Source: Syngnathus acus
Lineage: Eukaryota > Chordata > Actinopteri > Syngnathiformes > Syngnathidae
Direction: 5' to 3'
NCBI RefSeq assembly: GCF_901709675.1
Contig: NC_051090.1
Location: 6,961,842-7,025,841 of the forward strand
DNA: 64,000 nt
This document shows, piece by piece, positions 14,101 through 29,100 of the stretch; the first letter of the stretch is position 1, and every line of letters starts with the position of its first letter. A model generated the notes under the pieces. The model saw only the letters and a list, made by a program, of their open reading frames with translations, made no database searches and was not told where the DNA came from. Position numbers and translations under genes: made by a program.

Positions 14101-17100
14101 TCCACCATGTGGACGTGTCTGTCGTGCGCTGAATTTAATGTTAATGAGAGGAGCCAATTTCATTAATCAAGAAACAAGCCAGCTGTGTTCATTCCCATAA
14201 CGGCGCAAACGTCCATTTCCACCAGGATTAAAAGAAAGAATAAGAAAAAGTAAAAGAAATACAACTCCACCCACGCTTGGGCACAATTAGACAACGCTGA
14301 GTGCGAGACATTCGCTGGGCGTGATAATAAGCCTCTTGCTTAGTTATTAAGTAATTTGCCTTTATCCAAGTAATTAATAGGTTGGGCTTTAATAAACTAA
14401 GTGGTGCACGTAATGTACTTACAATTATAGATACAATTTGACTCTTGTGTGAGAGATTTCATTGCTTATGTGACTGAATGAGTTATAAAACAAAAAATAT
14501 ATATTTTAATTCATTACAGTGATTTTATTAAACCCTTTCAAACATTTCATAAACTCTATTTGATATTTTTAGAAGAGGTGAAACAAATTTACATAGGCCA
14601 TTAAATTTGGCTCAGGGACATACTGCACATGTGGGAGGATAAAAAAAAAAATCTTGAAAGCATCTTTCTGGTGTACCCAAATTTAATAAGGTCAACCTTA
14701 TTTTTGCACTGATGTCAGGTGTGGGCATCTTGGTTGTTTCGCAAGTTCAACAACAATAATAATTGCCTTATTGTATAGAGAAAGCTAAAGGACTCACTGT
14801 TGTAGTAGGCAAACTGGAGGTAGTCATAGTGCAGTGGCAAGTAGTTTTCCATAGGTGACAAGCGGCCCGGCCGGGTGGCGAGATCTCTGACGCACTCGTG
14901 CTCGCAGTTCAGTACCTGAGTGAAGTGGTCTGTAATAACAAAATAATTTGAATCAGTCTCGACAATGGAAAAAAAAAAACAGAAAACAAATGTCAACAGA
15001 TATTATGGTGTTCTCATCACAGTTCCAAGTGACACTGCCGGGTGGTCCTTTGGTTAATTAAGTTCCCCCCACAGCTATTAACACTGCTGAGATCATCTAT
15101 GTGATGTCAGCACATCTCATAAAGAAACACAAGCCCAAAATGATTAATTGCTTGTTTACATTTCACAATGGAAAACTGAGCTTGATACTCTGATAAACAT
15201 AGAGTCATCACCCTCAATGAAATTGGCCAGGAGGCATTTGATATGTTTGAGGAGTGGGAGGTGAAGATAAAAAGCGCAAAACAGATACTAGCATGGGAAT
15301 GAGACAACTTGGATGAAAGCCAGTTAGTCGGTCATGTAGCACATTTAGTGAAGGTAAACATAACCGGCCACAACTTGAGCTGCACTTTCATAAGATTCCT
15401 GTCTTGACAAAGAGAGTTACTGAGTGTGGTGATGACAAACTTGGTTCTTGACCTTTTTGGGAAGATAGCAACTATATCACTTCCTCAGGTTAAGACCTGA
15501 GAGGAAAAGCAGCGCAGCGGCCCGTTGCCTTCCGTGTTGTGAATGATCACTGACATCACCCCAACACTAATTTCCTCCCCTTTGTTGCGGTCTGTTCAGT
15601 CTCAGAAGCCGTGTCCAAAAAACGTGATTATTAAGAACCTCACTTTCTGAGTCACAACAACAAAAGAATTCTGTCTTTCTCAATATTTCGAGAGCAGATT
15701 GCACAATAATACAATCCAAAATCACACCATAAAATAAACATCGTCTTTTTCCAAGAGTGGAATTGAAAATAATCATCTGATTATAAGTCAAACAAAGCCT
15801 ATCCAACATTAATTAGCGGTTGTTTAGGGCCTCACATATTCAAAACAAGAAACGCTCGCCAGTGATTAAGCAGGCGCTACTGCACACAAGCCACCAACTT
15901 TTCCACTGCTTGCTCTCAACACAAACAACACGCAGTGACTTTTTGCTCTGATTATATTTATTACAAGCAGCGTGTTTTGATAGCTCTCAAACTGTAGCTG
16001 CATTGTATGCAGGAGTGTTTTACACTGTCAACTAAAACGGCCGAGAAATTGAGAGAATCATACATAGGCAAACTCAAAAGAAAGATGCTTAGCCTTTTAA
16101 CAAAATGTGACGGATCTCATTCGAATGTGCTTTAGTGCTGTGCCCTTGAAGTGTATATTTTCTAATTCAATATTATTCCAAAATTTGAAATGTAATTTTC
16201 ATTATGCAAATAGAGTGCGGTGTGCAGAGCACTGAGATCACATTACTGTCTTTCACCCTTTGACTCGACGCCAAATGACATCCAGAGCCAAGCCACTGCC
16301 AGGCAGATTTGATCACCCAGTGAGCACAAAGAGCGTTGTTTGGCCTCGTCTGAGCCTCCCGGGTCTCTTTCAGCACGACATAGCCTAGCTCAGGCTTAGG
16401 GCCAAACAGAACAGTCACGATAGGTTGATAAAAAAAAAAAAAAAAACATGCTTTCAGTTCCAACTCAAGTTTTACTGCTTTCATGGTAGATAAAGATTCA
16501 TCGCTTTGGAAACTGCTGTCTAAGGGACAAACAAATTTATAAAACCACTATTGTAAACACAATTTGTCTTCAAAGATGACATCCGGCCATTGACGTTGCA
16601 GGATGTCATAAAAGGAAAACACTTTTCAATTTCATATACAGTGGACATCCGGAATGGTTCAGTAGATGAAGATGTGCATGTGTACCATTTAAAAGGGATA
16701 TCAGTTTCTATATATTATTTATTAAGACAGAAATAGTGACAATAAAACAATCTATGGCCAAAATTTAATTTGAAAAGTTTGAAATAAGTGCTGTGCAGGT
16801 GTTGGTGGCTACCTGAAATAACTTCATAGAGGCTGTAAGGGTAATCAAGGTGACCGTGACCCTCAAATTCATGTGGCCCCTGACACAAGGCTCGGCAATC
16901 CATGTCGGCTTTGTAGTACTCCACTAGAGCCTCCTCGAAGAGACGGCTGGCCTCCGCGTAGTCGCCTTGTTCGTACAAGTTCATAGCTCCATTAAAGGAT
17001 TGCTGCAATGAAAGAAAACAGAAAAACTGTACGTAATCAAAACACTTTTACCCATTTTAAATGATCAGAAACAGAGTTTTGGGGGGAAGTAAGCCAAAGC

Positions 17101-20100
17101 AGACAAGCACTGTTTTAAAATAATAATGTAGCATGTAATGGCTTAGAGAAGATCTGTTTACACTGGCAAGGTGAGTTGGAGAGTAAAAGCAATCGAAACC
17201 AGTTTGAATGACAGATTTGAGTAGCTGGTAGCTGAGGTAGAACATATGACAAGAAACAAAAACCAGTGGTGGAAGAGAGGCTAAAAGGTTCTCAGTGGAG
17301 CAATGCAATAAGTGTGCATAACTTAACCACAAACGGCAATAAAGGAGTTTCCAGTCATTGAACGGCCAGTAACATAAAGAGCCTTTCATACCTCCACCTA
17401 CTTTTCTCTTTATGTGAAGCATGAAGAAGAAAAACAATGATCAGGAATCACGGTGACAGCTAGCCAAGTGCTTCAGTAAGTGAAATTAGCCAATATGTGC
17501 AGCCACAAACCAAATACATGTAGCGACGTGCTTTTCCACTGCACTCACTTTAGAGTGTTCCATTTTCCATAACAAAGGGTTTCTAATTGCCTATAGATGC
17601 CACAAAATGGTGGCAAAGGACTACTTTTGTCCAAATGAAGCTACTCAACTTACTTCAACAGTTCCTTGGCACGAAGATACTACAACATGGCGCCAAAGCA
17701 CTATTGTTATTTCATTTGCTTAAGCGCACACACGAAAGAAAATCTGAAGAGTCAAATTTGCAAATGCTGAACTGGAAATATTCGGGGATCACTATACTCA
17801 TCATAAAGGGGTCTTTGTTTACGATAGATACTCCCCGACGAATAATGATTGGAGGGGAAAAAAATGATCAAACTATCTTCTCCATTACCTGGTGAGGCCG
17901 AGCTTCACGGTCAACAAAGTGTTCTTTTTTGACCCCCTGACGATCTTTGTACTGCTCCAGGTTCTGACTCATCTCCACATGTTCTGGATTGGCCTGGAAG
18001 TAGGTATGGGCTGCAGCCGCTGCATGGTCAGGCTGCTTCAGCTAGAGGAAAACAGAAAACAGTTTGTCATTCCATGAAAAAGTATGTTGTCATTGAGCAG
18101 CACCTTTTTTTTTTTTTTTTTAAACTCTAAAGAGAAACAGACATGGCGACCATCTCTGCTACAAACACAAACATTTTTCTTGGCACCTGTTTTGGTCCCT
18201 CGCTGAAAAAAAATGGTACGATGTATTTTTTCCGCCACATTGCAATTGTGAAACAGGCCTACACTTAAATTTTTATGGCAGCACAAAACATCTGCTCCCA
18301 GCAGAGAGTAAATCTGTGACACCCAGTCTGATCCGAATAGATTTATTAGAACATCAGGGGATCTTTCATCTCTTAAGAATTTAAACAATGTACATTTATC
18401 TAATGCCAAGCTTGAAGTTATATTAGTCATGGGGACCAGATTTAGACCCCAAAAATGTCAACAAATAAAAATCAATGGAACCTGATTTTAAACACGTTGA
18501 ACCACTTCAAATTATTGACAAACAAGAAAAACTTTGACCTAATTAATTTTTTTAATCATGTTAAAACATTAGATTCTGTCATCATATATAAGATTACACA
18601 TGGACAGAAGCAGACATGATTGAGCACACTAACAGTTTGGCTCCATTGCAGAGACACCTAATTCCATCTGTTTAAATCCTTCCAAGTTGATGACAGGTGC
18701 AAACCTAAAACAGATTGACCGTTTTCTCATCGGCTCATCTGACAGCTGAGCTTGAATCCAAATAACAGGATGGTTCAAAACTACATTGGTAAGAAATCCA
18801 CAGGAGTCTAATAGTTTTCTGTACAAAAGTAAAAGGCCTTTGTAATTTATGTGGAGTGACAGTTGAGTAAAGTACTTAACATTCTCCCCCCAGACACTCA
18901 AGCTCTTATTGATGACTGTGGGAAATAAAACCTCGGTTGGATATGCTCGGCCTTGAAAGGCTTAAGACTAAGATGGGGTCAGCTGCATTCCCGGCCTTAA
19001 GGGAGCTTCCATCAAAGGTGCGGGACAAACAGATAAGATGGCCTCCCCCTCGCAGTCTTTAAAGCTCAAGAAAACAGCCTTTGCTGTGTTGCTGCAAGCC
19101 TGATGACTCCATAACCCGACACCACTATCTAGTCATCTGTTTACATGTTTTGCGCAGAGCCCTGGAGATAAAACAGAGATAGTTTCCCTACATGTGATGA
19201 AGACACAAGTGAGGAGGTTACTCACCTCCTCTTCCTAAACTCCTCAAAGACCACCTGGCTTAAGGCTAAGGACCAATTCTCAAATCTGATATTGGAGCTT
19301 ACTTTTGGGCAGAAATTATGTTTGGAATGCATGGTATTCAAGAGACAGTGATTCTGGAGGCTTATGGTGCTAGACTGGAGATTTGGTTTGGCTATTTGTT
19401 TGTGGTTGTAGAACGGAATGTCACATCGTCACAAGAACAGTTATAAAAGTACCAGATCCTTCAAACTGGAAAATCATTTTTATGTTACGAAGGATTCCTC
19501 TAATAAATGAAAACAAAACTTTGAGCATACTTTTTTTCCTTTACCTACATTTGAAAGGAGTACCAAGAGGTTCCACTCAGTAAGTTAGTCCTCAGTTTGC
19601 TCCCCTCCATAAAGGTCAACCTGTGCCAGAAGTGCCGGACCGCCCTGCATCAAATGATAAACAAACTCTTGATGTGGGATAAGTGTTCTGCCAAACTCCA
19701 CGGTGCTCCCGCTTAACTCAGAGCTATACAAACACATCTGGACTAACATCAATGACCTGATGATCACATTGCAACCAAAACCATGAATGCAAAATTCAGA
19801 ATCTGTTAGATCAAGAGTTCAGAACTTGTACAGGCCAATCAAATGCCACCAGCATAACTTTTATATGTGATGCAACACATCAGAATGAGATGTGAAGATT
19901 AAAGGATATCACATTTTGTCCTGAACAGTATCTCAGACATTCTGGGACAGGTCTAAACACATTTGCATATTCCTGGCACAGCGCTTGTCTGCTTAACGCC
20001 AAGAAGTCATTACTCGCAGGCCTACAGCCGGTTCATATATTAACAACTCATGATGATTATTCTTCTTATAAAAATTCCAATATCTTGACTGTCAGGCAGG

Positions 20101-23100
20101 TGCTGTGGTATCAATGCAACTGTAACTAAGTGGGGATTAGCCCAAGGTGGATTCAACAGGGATTGACGCCAGCTTCTACCCTGATCCTGAAAAAGATAAG
20201 CGATACAGAAAATGCAAGCAATGCCTGTGCTTTTGCTGGAAGGGAATAATCTACAAGCCAATCAAATGCCACCAGCATAACTTTTAGATTCAAATCAAAC
20301 ATTTTAAGCAGAACTCAAACCTGAGGCCCGGGGGCCAGATCTTTTTTTGTACTGGATTATGTTGTGTGTATGTGATGAGTGGCCCATCCATTTCTATTTA
20401 AGTCATTATTGGCCCCATGAGGGAAATCATAACTACAATTTTCCGGCAACAAAAATGAATTTGACACTCCTGGTCTACAATCCTATGGAAATATTACATG
20501 CAATGTAGCAGAAAACATCTGTGAGCTAGGCTCATGACGGTTTATAAGGCCAGAGAGGAGATTGATTCAGCCTTTGAGGAATGTTCTACCCAAGAATCTT
20601 CACATTGCAGCAGCGAACCTGCTTATTAGTGCAGTTTCAGACACCCGTTTTTGAAAACATTGTTAGACAGAAGCATTTAGGGGATAAAAACAAATTGTTT
20701 AGACCATTACTCTGGTAGCAAAACTAAATATTTACTGAGAGCTTAGCATGCAACTTTTGCTCCCAAGTAGCAGGATGCCATTGTAAACAAACACTTAAAC
20801 CAATTTATAAACAGACAAAATACAGCTAGTAAATCCCAACCAATCAGCAGCTGAACAAAACATTTGGAGCTACTTGGGTTGTTATAAAGGGAAAAATATT
20901 TGCTCTTTTATAAGCGATTTCATGCAGCTATACTCCATCCATCCATTTTCTGTACCGCTTAGTCCCCACGGGGGTCGCGGGCGTACTGGAGCCTATCCCA
21001 GCCGTCATCGGGCAGTAGGCGGGGGACACCCTGAACCGGTTGCCAGCCAATCGCAGGGCACACAGAGACAAACAACCATACGCACTCGCACTCACACCTA
21101 GGGACAATTTGGAGTGCTCAATCGGCCTACCAAGCATGTTTTTGGGATGTGGGAGGAAACCGGAGTGCCCGGAGAAAACCCACGCGGGCCCGGGGAGAAC
21201 ATGCAAACTCCACACAGGGAGGGCCGGAGGTGGAATCGAACCCACACCCTGCCAACTGTGAGGCGGACGTGCTACCCAGTGCGCCACCGAGCCGTGCAGC
21301 TATACTAATATTTGCTAATCTGATAGGGCCTGGATGAGGAGAAATTGTCACCGGGTGCTAGTGTATGGCTGGAGGCTGAACTTTGACTGTACATGTATTT
21401 GAAGTTCACACATTCCAACTTTTATAGACAACAGGAGGTGAAATTTATGATCAGAAAGTGAAAGAGGGGGTGGAGATTTTTTTAATTTTGTTTTAACTGA
21501 TAATTACAGGATATGGTACAATATTAAAGTAGCTTCTTGTACCAGAAGGCAAAAAAAAAAAAGCAAAGTAGATTGAATCGAATGTTCTGGTTGTCCTTGA
21601 AGATATTTCACATCTCATCCGAGAAGGCTTTATCAATTCGTGCAACAAGGCGTGGAAAACCAAACGATTGAAGTTGCAGGTTGGAGGCACACCCCAAACC
21701 ACAAATTGTATGGGTGTAAACTTTTTCATCACTCTGATTATTAGCATTATCAATTATCTTGTTCAAACCTTTATGTCTATTGTTATGCCAGGAAAACATT
21801 TTTAGTTCTACAGAGAAAATAAACTTTTCTTTCTTCATCTACCAGGTCTAACAATTTTTAACCTATTTTATTTGGGTCAAGTCCGACAGGCATTAGTTCT
21901 CAAAGTAAAAAATACTTTAGCCACAACTTGAATGATATTGCACACCTGTATGAAACTCAATATTAGAATGGAGACTTTGTTTGGTTTCTACCACTGAGGC
22001 CCATTTTGTCTGGTGACTGAGATCTGGGTTTTTTTTTTTTTAAATGAAAAGACACGTAAATGTTTGACATCATTAACTCAGGTTTCATGTGGTTTAATGT
22101 TGAAGGGCAGTACAGTAGCAGCTATGCTTGGCACAAATACTTAGCAGCGGTATGTGGTATGAAGGTCATACGAAAGGACCGTTTGTCTAAATGGCTGCTG
22201 AATGCTTCACTGTCTCACATTTTGAATGCACACAATGAGCACTTTAGCCCTTCCTTCAAGAATGGAAAATAAAAAGCACATTTGAACTGCTTTCATGCAT
22301 GCTTTCTTTACTAACATCTCTTCGCTTTACTCCAATTATGTAGACATCTCCTCTAATCTCAGGCTAAACACGCCGGTTATTTTTCTTCTACTGCTATATC
22401 AACTTGAACATATGTCTTCCATCCACGTGAGTAAACAGATTCTATGCACATGGGGTGGGGGAAAATAATAAACCTGTTGGTGATGTCATGGGTGAACGCA
22501 GCCCACGTGTCCTCCCATCACACCGCCTTTTCCTCTAATCTGTCCATTACCACTGACAGCTCCGCACAGTGGCCTCTTTCTGTACGTCTTGTCCCCACCC
22601 TGGACCACAGTGTTCCTCCTATAAGGTCATGCCTAAGGAATTTCTGGAAAAGGCCTCACCACTGCCGCCGCCACCAGAAAGCCTCTTTCATGAGCTCGGG
22701 AAGACACACGAGGCCATGGCGGGCCCACGCTCCTTCCATCAGTGGGTTCAATCGTTTAGCCTTCCTTTGAATCCCTGGCTGGAAGACAAGCCTACGAGCT
22801 GTCCAATGAATTATGTGTCAGACAACAGACGCAAGAACGTCTGGCTTTTATTAAGGGGGAAAAAAAAAATGAAAAGCATGCTCTATATATTGAGATTGAA
22901 CTTATTGGTGGATACAAAACAAACCGGAGGGACTTTATAAATGAATTTAGATGGTAATTAGTCACCATTAGCCAAACACGAATGAACAATCCGTCCTAAT
23001 AGTATAGCCGAAGAGCCTTCATGACTCACTGTCCATGAAAAGATGATAATGATGATGATGATGGATGAGGTGATGATTCACTCTTAACTTCTAAACGAGC

Positions 23101-26100
23101 TTCTACACAAAGACACCAAAAGCACCCGCCTGATTGTAATAACAAAACTATAAAAATACACAGTAGCCAACCTTAAAAGTAAGAAACTAATCAAAGGAAA
23201 TAAAATGTGTTTTTCAAACCATAACCAAAATACATTTGAAATACTTTACAACTATATGATTATATTTTTTAGTGAGAAGCTTCTGCTCCAGTGTACAAAG
23301 CAAAGACTATAAATCAAAGCTTGGACGCATTTGGTAAGAACTTAAGAACCCTGACCTCAACCACGTTAAACAATTTCAAGATGGGCTATGACAGTGTGAG
23401 CCAGGACATCTGACAAATGTTCGGGATAAATGGACAAAAGTCTCCCACAGGGTCAAGTCTTTTCCAAGACCAGTTTGAAGCGGTCAGTAGAAAAAAATGT
23501 GTCAATACTTTTGTTCGTGTAATATACTTGAACATGATCCCAAATATTACTTCACAACCATTCTGAGCCAATCTGCGTCAAGCCTCTTTAAATAAGGCGA
23601 TTGTTTCAGCCATGTCTGCCTTGTCGCTGACATCATTTGGTGGAGGGGGAAATGGCCGCTTCCTTTCCATCTCCAGTGACAGCTCATTTCAACAGCGAGG
23701 GAGTTCTCACTCTGGGAGAAAATGTTACTCTTTCCCAAAGCAAACTGACACCACATCAGCTACTGTAGCCCTAGTCAAGCATCAGAGTCTTAACCATGTC
23801 TGATTGAGCTTCCTGGCCAGGTTGCGAACCTTAAAGGGCAGCTTTGTGTTGGAAACCTCAAAAAGGTGTGTGAATGTTTAAAGAAATGCAGACAGGGTGG
23901 AAAATAGGCCATAATGTCTTCCACCCCCCTCCAACCCTTCTCACATTCTCTCCTAGAAAATTGTAACGCACACTCTTTTTCTCCAAAGTACTAAAAACAG
24001 AATCGGTTAGCCCGGCGTCTTATTTTCACGTGACTATTTGCTGGTCTACAACTGTTTCCTTTCGCATAAAGATGTCTGTTCCTGGACTGGAAATGAAAAT
24101 AGTACGACACACACAGTTGTGTTTAGTCTTTCTCACCTTGAATGTGTTTGTCAAAGGTCTATACTGGAGCCCACGCATGAAAACCCGCAAATATTTGCAA
24201 ACAGGAACTTCTATTGAGCTAAACATAAAGAAAAGTTTGACATTTGGAGTAATTCACATTTTTTCCACCCTTTGCTCAAACTAAATAAATATTATGGTTT
24301 TGTCGGAGGTAAGACATTATATGGTATGTCTCAAACTGTCTACAGAAGACAAGGAAAAAGGCATAAAGGCTTACGTCAGGAAACTAAGGCACTTGGTTTT
24401 TTTTTTCCACCAAAAAGCACCAGAGACAATGAACACTGGGCTCCCAGATCGAGGTCACAAGTCTCACATGAGTGAGGACTTACTAAGCCTATCCCCAAGC
24501 CACACCAGCACGATAGTGTGTCAATGTTCATTCTTAAGTCGACAAATGCACGCAACAAGGAGCAAAAACGACACTGCCAATGTGTGTGGGGGGGTCAGTC
24601 AATGTGCAGACAATGCCAGCATTCATACAGTTACAGCTCTCACCCACTGCGGCCCCCACGCCCCAAACACAAATAGAAATGCAACATTGTTGTGGCTGAT
24701 GTCAGATGCTAAATTAGCGAGCTAGCTAGGGAAGAAGTCAGACATTAGTTGAGAAGTGGAGATCTTGCAGTTTCTTATAAAAGTACTTTGCATACGTTGA
24801 TCTCCTGTATGAACTCTGGTGAGTTTGTTTTATTTAAAGCAAATGAGTGGAGCCGCTTTCATTGGGCAGGAAATAAGTTGGATGTGTTCACACCCACAAC
24901 GGCGGAAGCGCCTATTTCTAGTAGTGCTTGTCTGTGAAGATACTAATTGAAAGAAAATTCCACCCATGATCACATTTAGACTCATTTACATTGGACACAA
25001 AATAGTGTTTTTCCATCTACTCAAACCTTTGATGCTCAGACAAAAAAAAATACATATACAGTATCTGTTATTTTGTATTATGATGATGATGATTATTATT
25101 ATTATTATGTTTCTTGTCTTTTTGTAATCCCTCACAACTATTAAAGCAATCTACAAAATGCATGTTGCTTATTTTTCATTATTTTTTAATTTGCTCCTCA
25201 GACTGCAGGAGATGATAGGATCAGTCCACCAGTAAATTTGATTATTTTTCTTATTTCCTTGTAATTTCAGAGTAAATCCATCATTGTTTTAAGATTGACC
25301 TCCACATTCACTGACTTAACTTTAAATAATATTGTGCCATTAATTCAGAAAACAATGTTAGAGTATTTTTTTGTACAAACAGAGAAGAGTTTAGGGTCTT
25401 GGGTTTAGAAATTGTTATTAATGTGGACAGTCAAAAAGGAAGGCACGTCATGTTCAAGCATAGCTTGTTTGGATGCAACATTAAAAAAAAAAACCTGATT
25501 TAAAGAGTTGAACACTTCAGTCATAATCATATTTGGGAGTATTCTGTGCCGTCATGCTGTCAAGGGGGAGGTTGAGATGTCTCGGGTTTTACACAAACTC
25601 AGGGAGTTTCGAGTTTGGGGTCATAAAGTAACATGCTTTGCAGCTGGCGTGAGAGTGAGTGGATATAAATCTATAGAAACGCACATACTAATGTGAGGTG
25701 AGCCGTTTCTCGCAAAGAGGTTAATTACTGCGTGGGAAATAGTCTTTAAAAGTATTAAAAGTCGTGAGCCTGCTTTAACAACTTCAGTTAACATATTGAC
25801 TTTGTCACACAGAAATGATAGCAACTACCGTAATTTTCGGACTATAAGTCGCACCGGAGTATAAGTCGCACCAGCCATAAAATGCCCAAAAAAGTGAAAA
25901 AACCCCATATATATGTATATAAATCGCTCCTGAGTATAAGTCGCCCCCCCACCCAAACTATGAAAAAAAACCGCGACTTATAGTCCGAAAATTACGGTAT
26001 CTGAAATTTACGGATTGGTCAACAGGTAAAGATTGTTTTTAGCCTCATCAGGGGCCTCTAAAAGGTCTCGGTTTGGTCTTTTCATGAACGTGTCTCCTGT

Positions 26101-29100
26101 TGCTGCTGTCGCATTACACAAAAGTAGCTTCCTTGACACACAGCATGCTAACAGGAATTCGGGCACACTTGAGCCGCACACCAAATAACGCAGTTGAACC
26201 CGATGGAACGGTCACACACTGTGTAGGGCAGCAAATAGTTTTCTGAAGTGGCTGATAGTCAACCTGAGCCACTACTTAAGCTGCAGGATTTTTGAAACTT
26301 TTAAAATCTTAATATCTTGATCACCAGCTTGTCTACATCCTTCTTCTGTGGTTGACTTGAGAGCGTTTGAATATGAAGGGAATGTGTGAGGGTGTTTTTG
26401 TATAGGGTTGGGGGTGGGTCGTAATAAGTGGCATGCAGGTGACCCTTTAGTGAGATTTCTCAGCACCCGGCATGCCTCGCATTCTCAAGACATATTTCAG
26501 ATTAGGTAATGTTGTCTAGATAAGGCAAGCTTGGAGGAAACAGCTTAGTTTAGGTGTTTGATTACGTATGAATTTATATGATACGTTACGACTTTTTGTT
26601 TTGTTTTTAAATCACAACACATGAGGCGTACAAAGACACTCAGACCTGGCAGTAAATAAAATGCTCATGTTTCTCCTGACGGAGTGTGTCCAAACACTAT
26701 GAATGGCCGCTTATATTTCATGCTGAATTGAAAACAGAATACAAGACTTTGTTTCAGTGATTGAACTATTTAGAGAAAATGAGCTCTTAAAAACCACACA
26801 GCCTACTCATTCCAGATTTGGATTTATTCCTGGTGCGGCGGTGTAAGCAGAGATGAATCCAGAGCCAAAATGGACTACTTCACAACGTTTGCTTCATTGA
26901 TGATAACATCTTTCAGATTCCATATCCTATCGCAGTCAATCTTGCAAGGCCACCCATGAGAGGCTCATACCGATGTGGCACTACGTGCTCTAAATTGTTG
27001 ACATTACACATTGCCATTTTAGGACCTTTGACTTTCTATCCTGAGTTTATTATAGTTTGGAAATGGTTGACAGTTTTTCCCTGGTTGTTATGGCCATTGT
27101 AGCACATGTCATACGAAAACTTTTTTTTTTCACTCCTGTCCCAGACGTAAACCCGCGTGGTGTCAATTATAGCATCATCTAGGCATAGCCACGAGTCTGT
27201 GGCCTGAAGAAGAACAAGATGACATAAGGTGTTCATCCGGCGTGGCTCCTTTGGGTAACAATCAGCCACCCGGTAGAATAGAGGCATGGAGTTCAGAACA
27301 TTCATAGAAGCCCGAGCATAATACCACACTAATTTTGCTAAGTTAGCAGACACTTTTTCATTATTATTTGAAATTGACACTTGGAAATATTAAGGATGCA
27401 GTCACACAAGGTAACCTTTTCCTTTAAATAATGAACCTTGAATGACACTTGGGGTAAGGTTTAAGTGTTCCTATTATTGCCTATTTTTTCCCTTTATGCT
27501 TTGTTACGGTTGGTTGATTCTAAGTGAGCCATTAAATTAAATAAAGAAGGACTACTAAAATCCCAAGCAGAGTCTGACAGACTGAGCGGACTGCCAAGTG
27601 ACTGCACAATAGCGCATGATTCATTCCGACATAAACTCAAAACCATTACTTGCAGCTGACTCCATGTGGAATAAATGTTTCTGTATACGATATTCTTTCC
27701 CCGTGAAAGACTGACTGGAGTGTCATGCCTTCCCCCCCCCAGTCAACCCTGAAAATTTCAGACAGAGATATCCATTAATTTGTCTCAGCCGGCATATCAG
27801 AAATGAACCACCTGGCAATAGTTTCTCCGGTGGCCCAGCATGACCACAGGCAATAAAATCGGCACACATTCTACTACACGTTCAAAATACCAGCCTCGTC
27901 TCTTAAGAGCTGCTTGGGAAATAAAAACATGTGCTGCTCTCTGTTGTTGAGGTTACACAGAAGTCAGAGTGAGATCAACTTGAGCTGTAGAGAAGGAGGA
28001 AATGATGTGTTGGGGGTCAGAGGATACACGCTCACATATTGCTTGTTGTTGTCTCACCTGCATGGGATTCCCTTCTGTTGTTGTTTCATTTCTTTTTTTA
28101 TCTTTGCACACATGCATGAACACGTGTTTAAAAGACACCACGAGAAGAATGAACAATGACCAGCTCCAACACTTGTGCAACGGCGCAGATGCTGTTAAAT
28201 CTTGGCTTGAGATTTTCAGCAAACTCGGCAGTATTGCGCCATTTTGTGCCGCGGTTCTGCTTCTCGACAGCCAAATAACACAACACAAGCTACGGTATGT
28301 GTTCTGTTGTATCTGCTCTTCCAAGAATCCAGAACATTCGGTCTGGCAGCTCTGACACTTTGCTCCATGTAATGTCAAGGCTTTGACTTTGGCAGGAATG
28401 AATGCCAGCTGCCACTAAAAATGGCTACTTCAGAGGCTATGGGAATTACCAAAAATTGGACTCATTGTACTACTGTGGGGAAATAGCCGGGCACATAAAG
28501 AAATAGAAACCAGCTGGAACTAATTCCACTTTTTTTACTTTATGGTACCAACTCGACATGGCACTGGGGTCAAAGTGGTTACAGCTTTAAGAGGTTACAG
28601 GGTGGTGACTTAAAGAGTCATTCTAAAAATTAGACATAAATGTCAAATCCAGACACTACTAGGAAACTGTGGACACTCTTACTATGTCTTGAATGAAAAA
28701 AACTCAGAGGTGCGAATTATCATTGTGACTACACAACCAAGCTTTGTTTTTGTTAAGGAAAATCACTGACAACTCTTTCGGGGAGGGGGGGGTGACAAAT
28801 GATAACAAGTGTAGGCCAGCAAGGTCAAAGTTCACCCAACCCAGCTGTTTTGACGAGAGGCCCTCGGGCACAATTGGCCTATATCTCACTCAGCCCTCAG
28901 TTGCCCTCGCTCAACTTTACAACGTGTCCTCATGTTAATCAGTCTTTGGAGAACTTGTGTGTGACATAAGTGAGAAAAACGTTGCCATGAAATTGTTGTA
29001 ATTAAACCCAAAAGTGCCCAAGGGGTGTTTGGTCTTTGGTTTGACTTGTCAAGGAAAATAGTCAGATTGATTCGGGCCCGAATTCAGATCTGACATCATA

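Noticed and set aside
20928-21351. Several open frames on both strands
   Set aside because: They lie within the ATCC-tailed retroposon, whose GC-rich body is open in many frames.
22569-22940. 123-codon plus-strand open frame in p3h2 intron 1
   Set aside because: No recognisable family, no flanking splice sites in phase, and it ends in an AT-rich tail; long frames are expected by chance in 20 kb.
27036-27380. 114-codon minus-strand open frame
   Set aside because: No family similarity and no exon structure; it lies in the p3h2 intron.
28002-28355. 117- and 141-codon overlapping frames on opposite strands
   Set aside because: Overlapping open frames on both strands with no recognised domain suggest chance.
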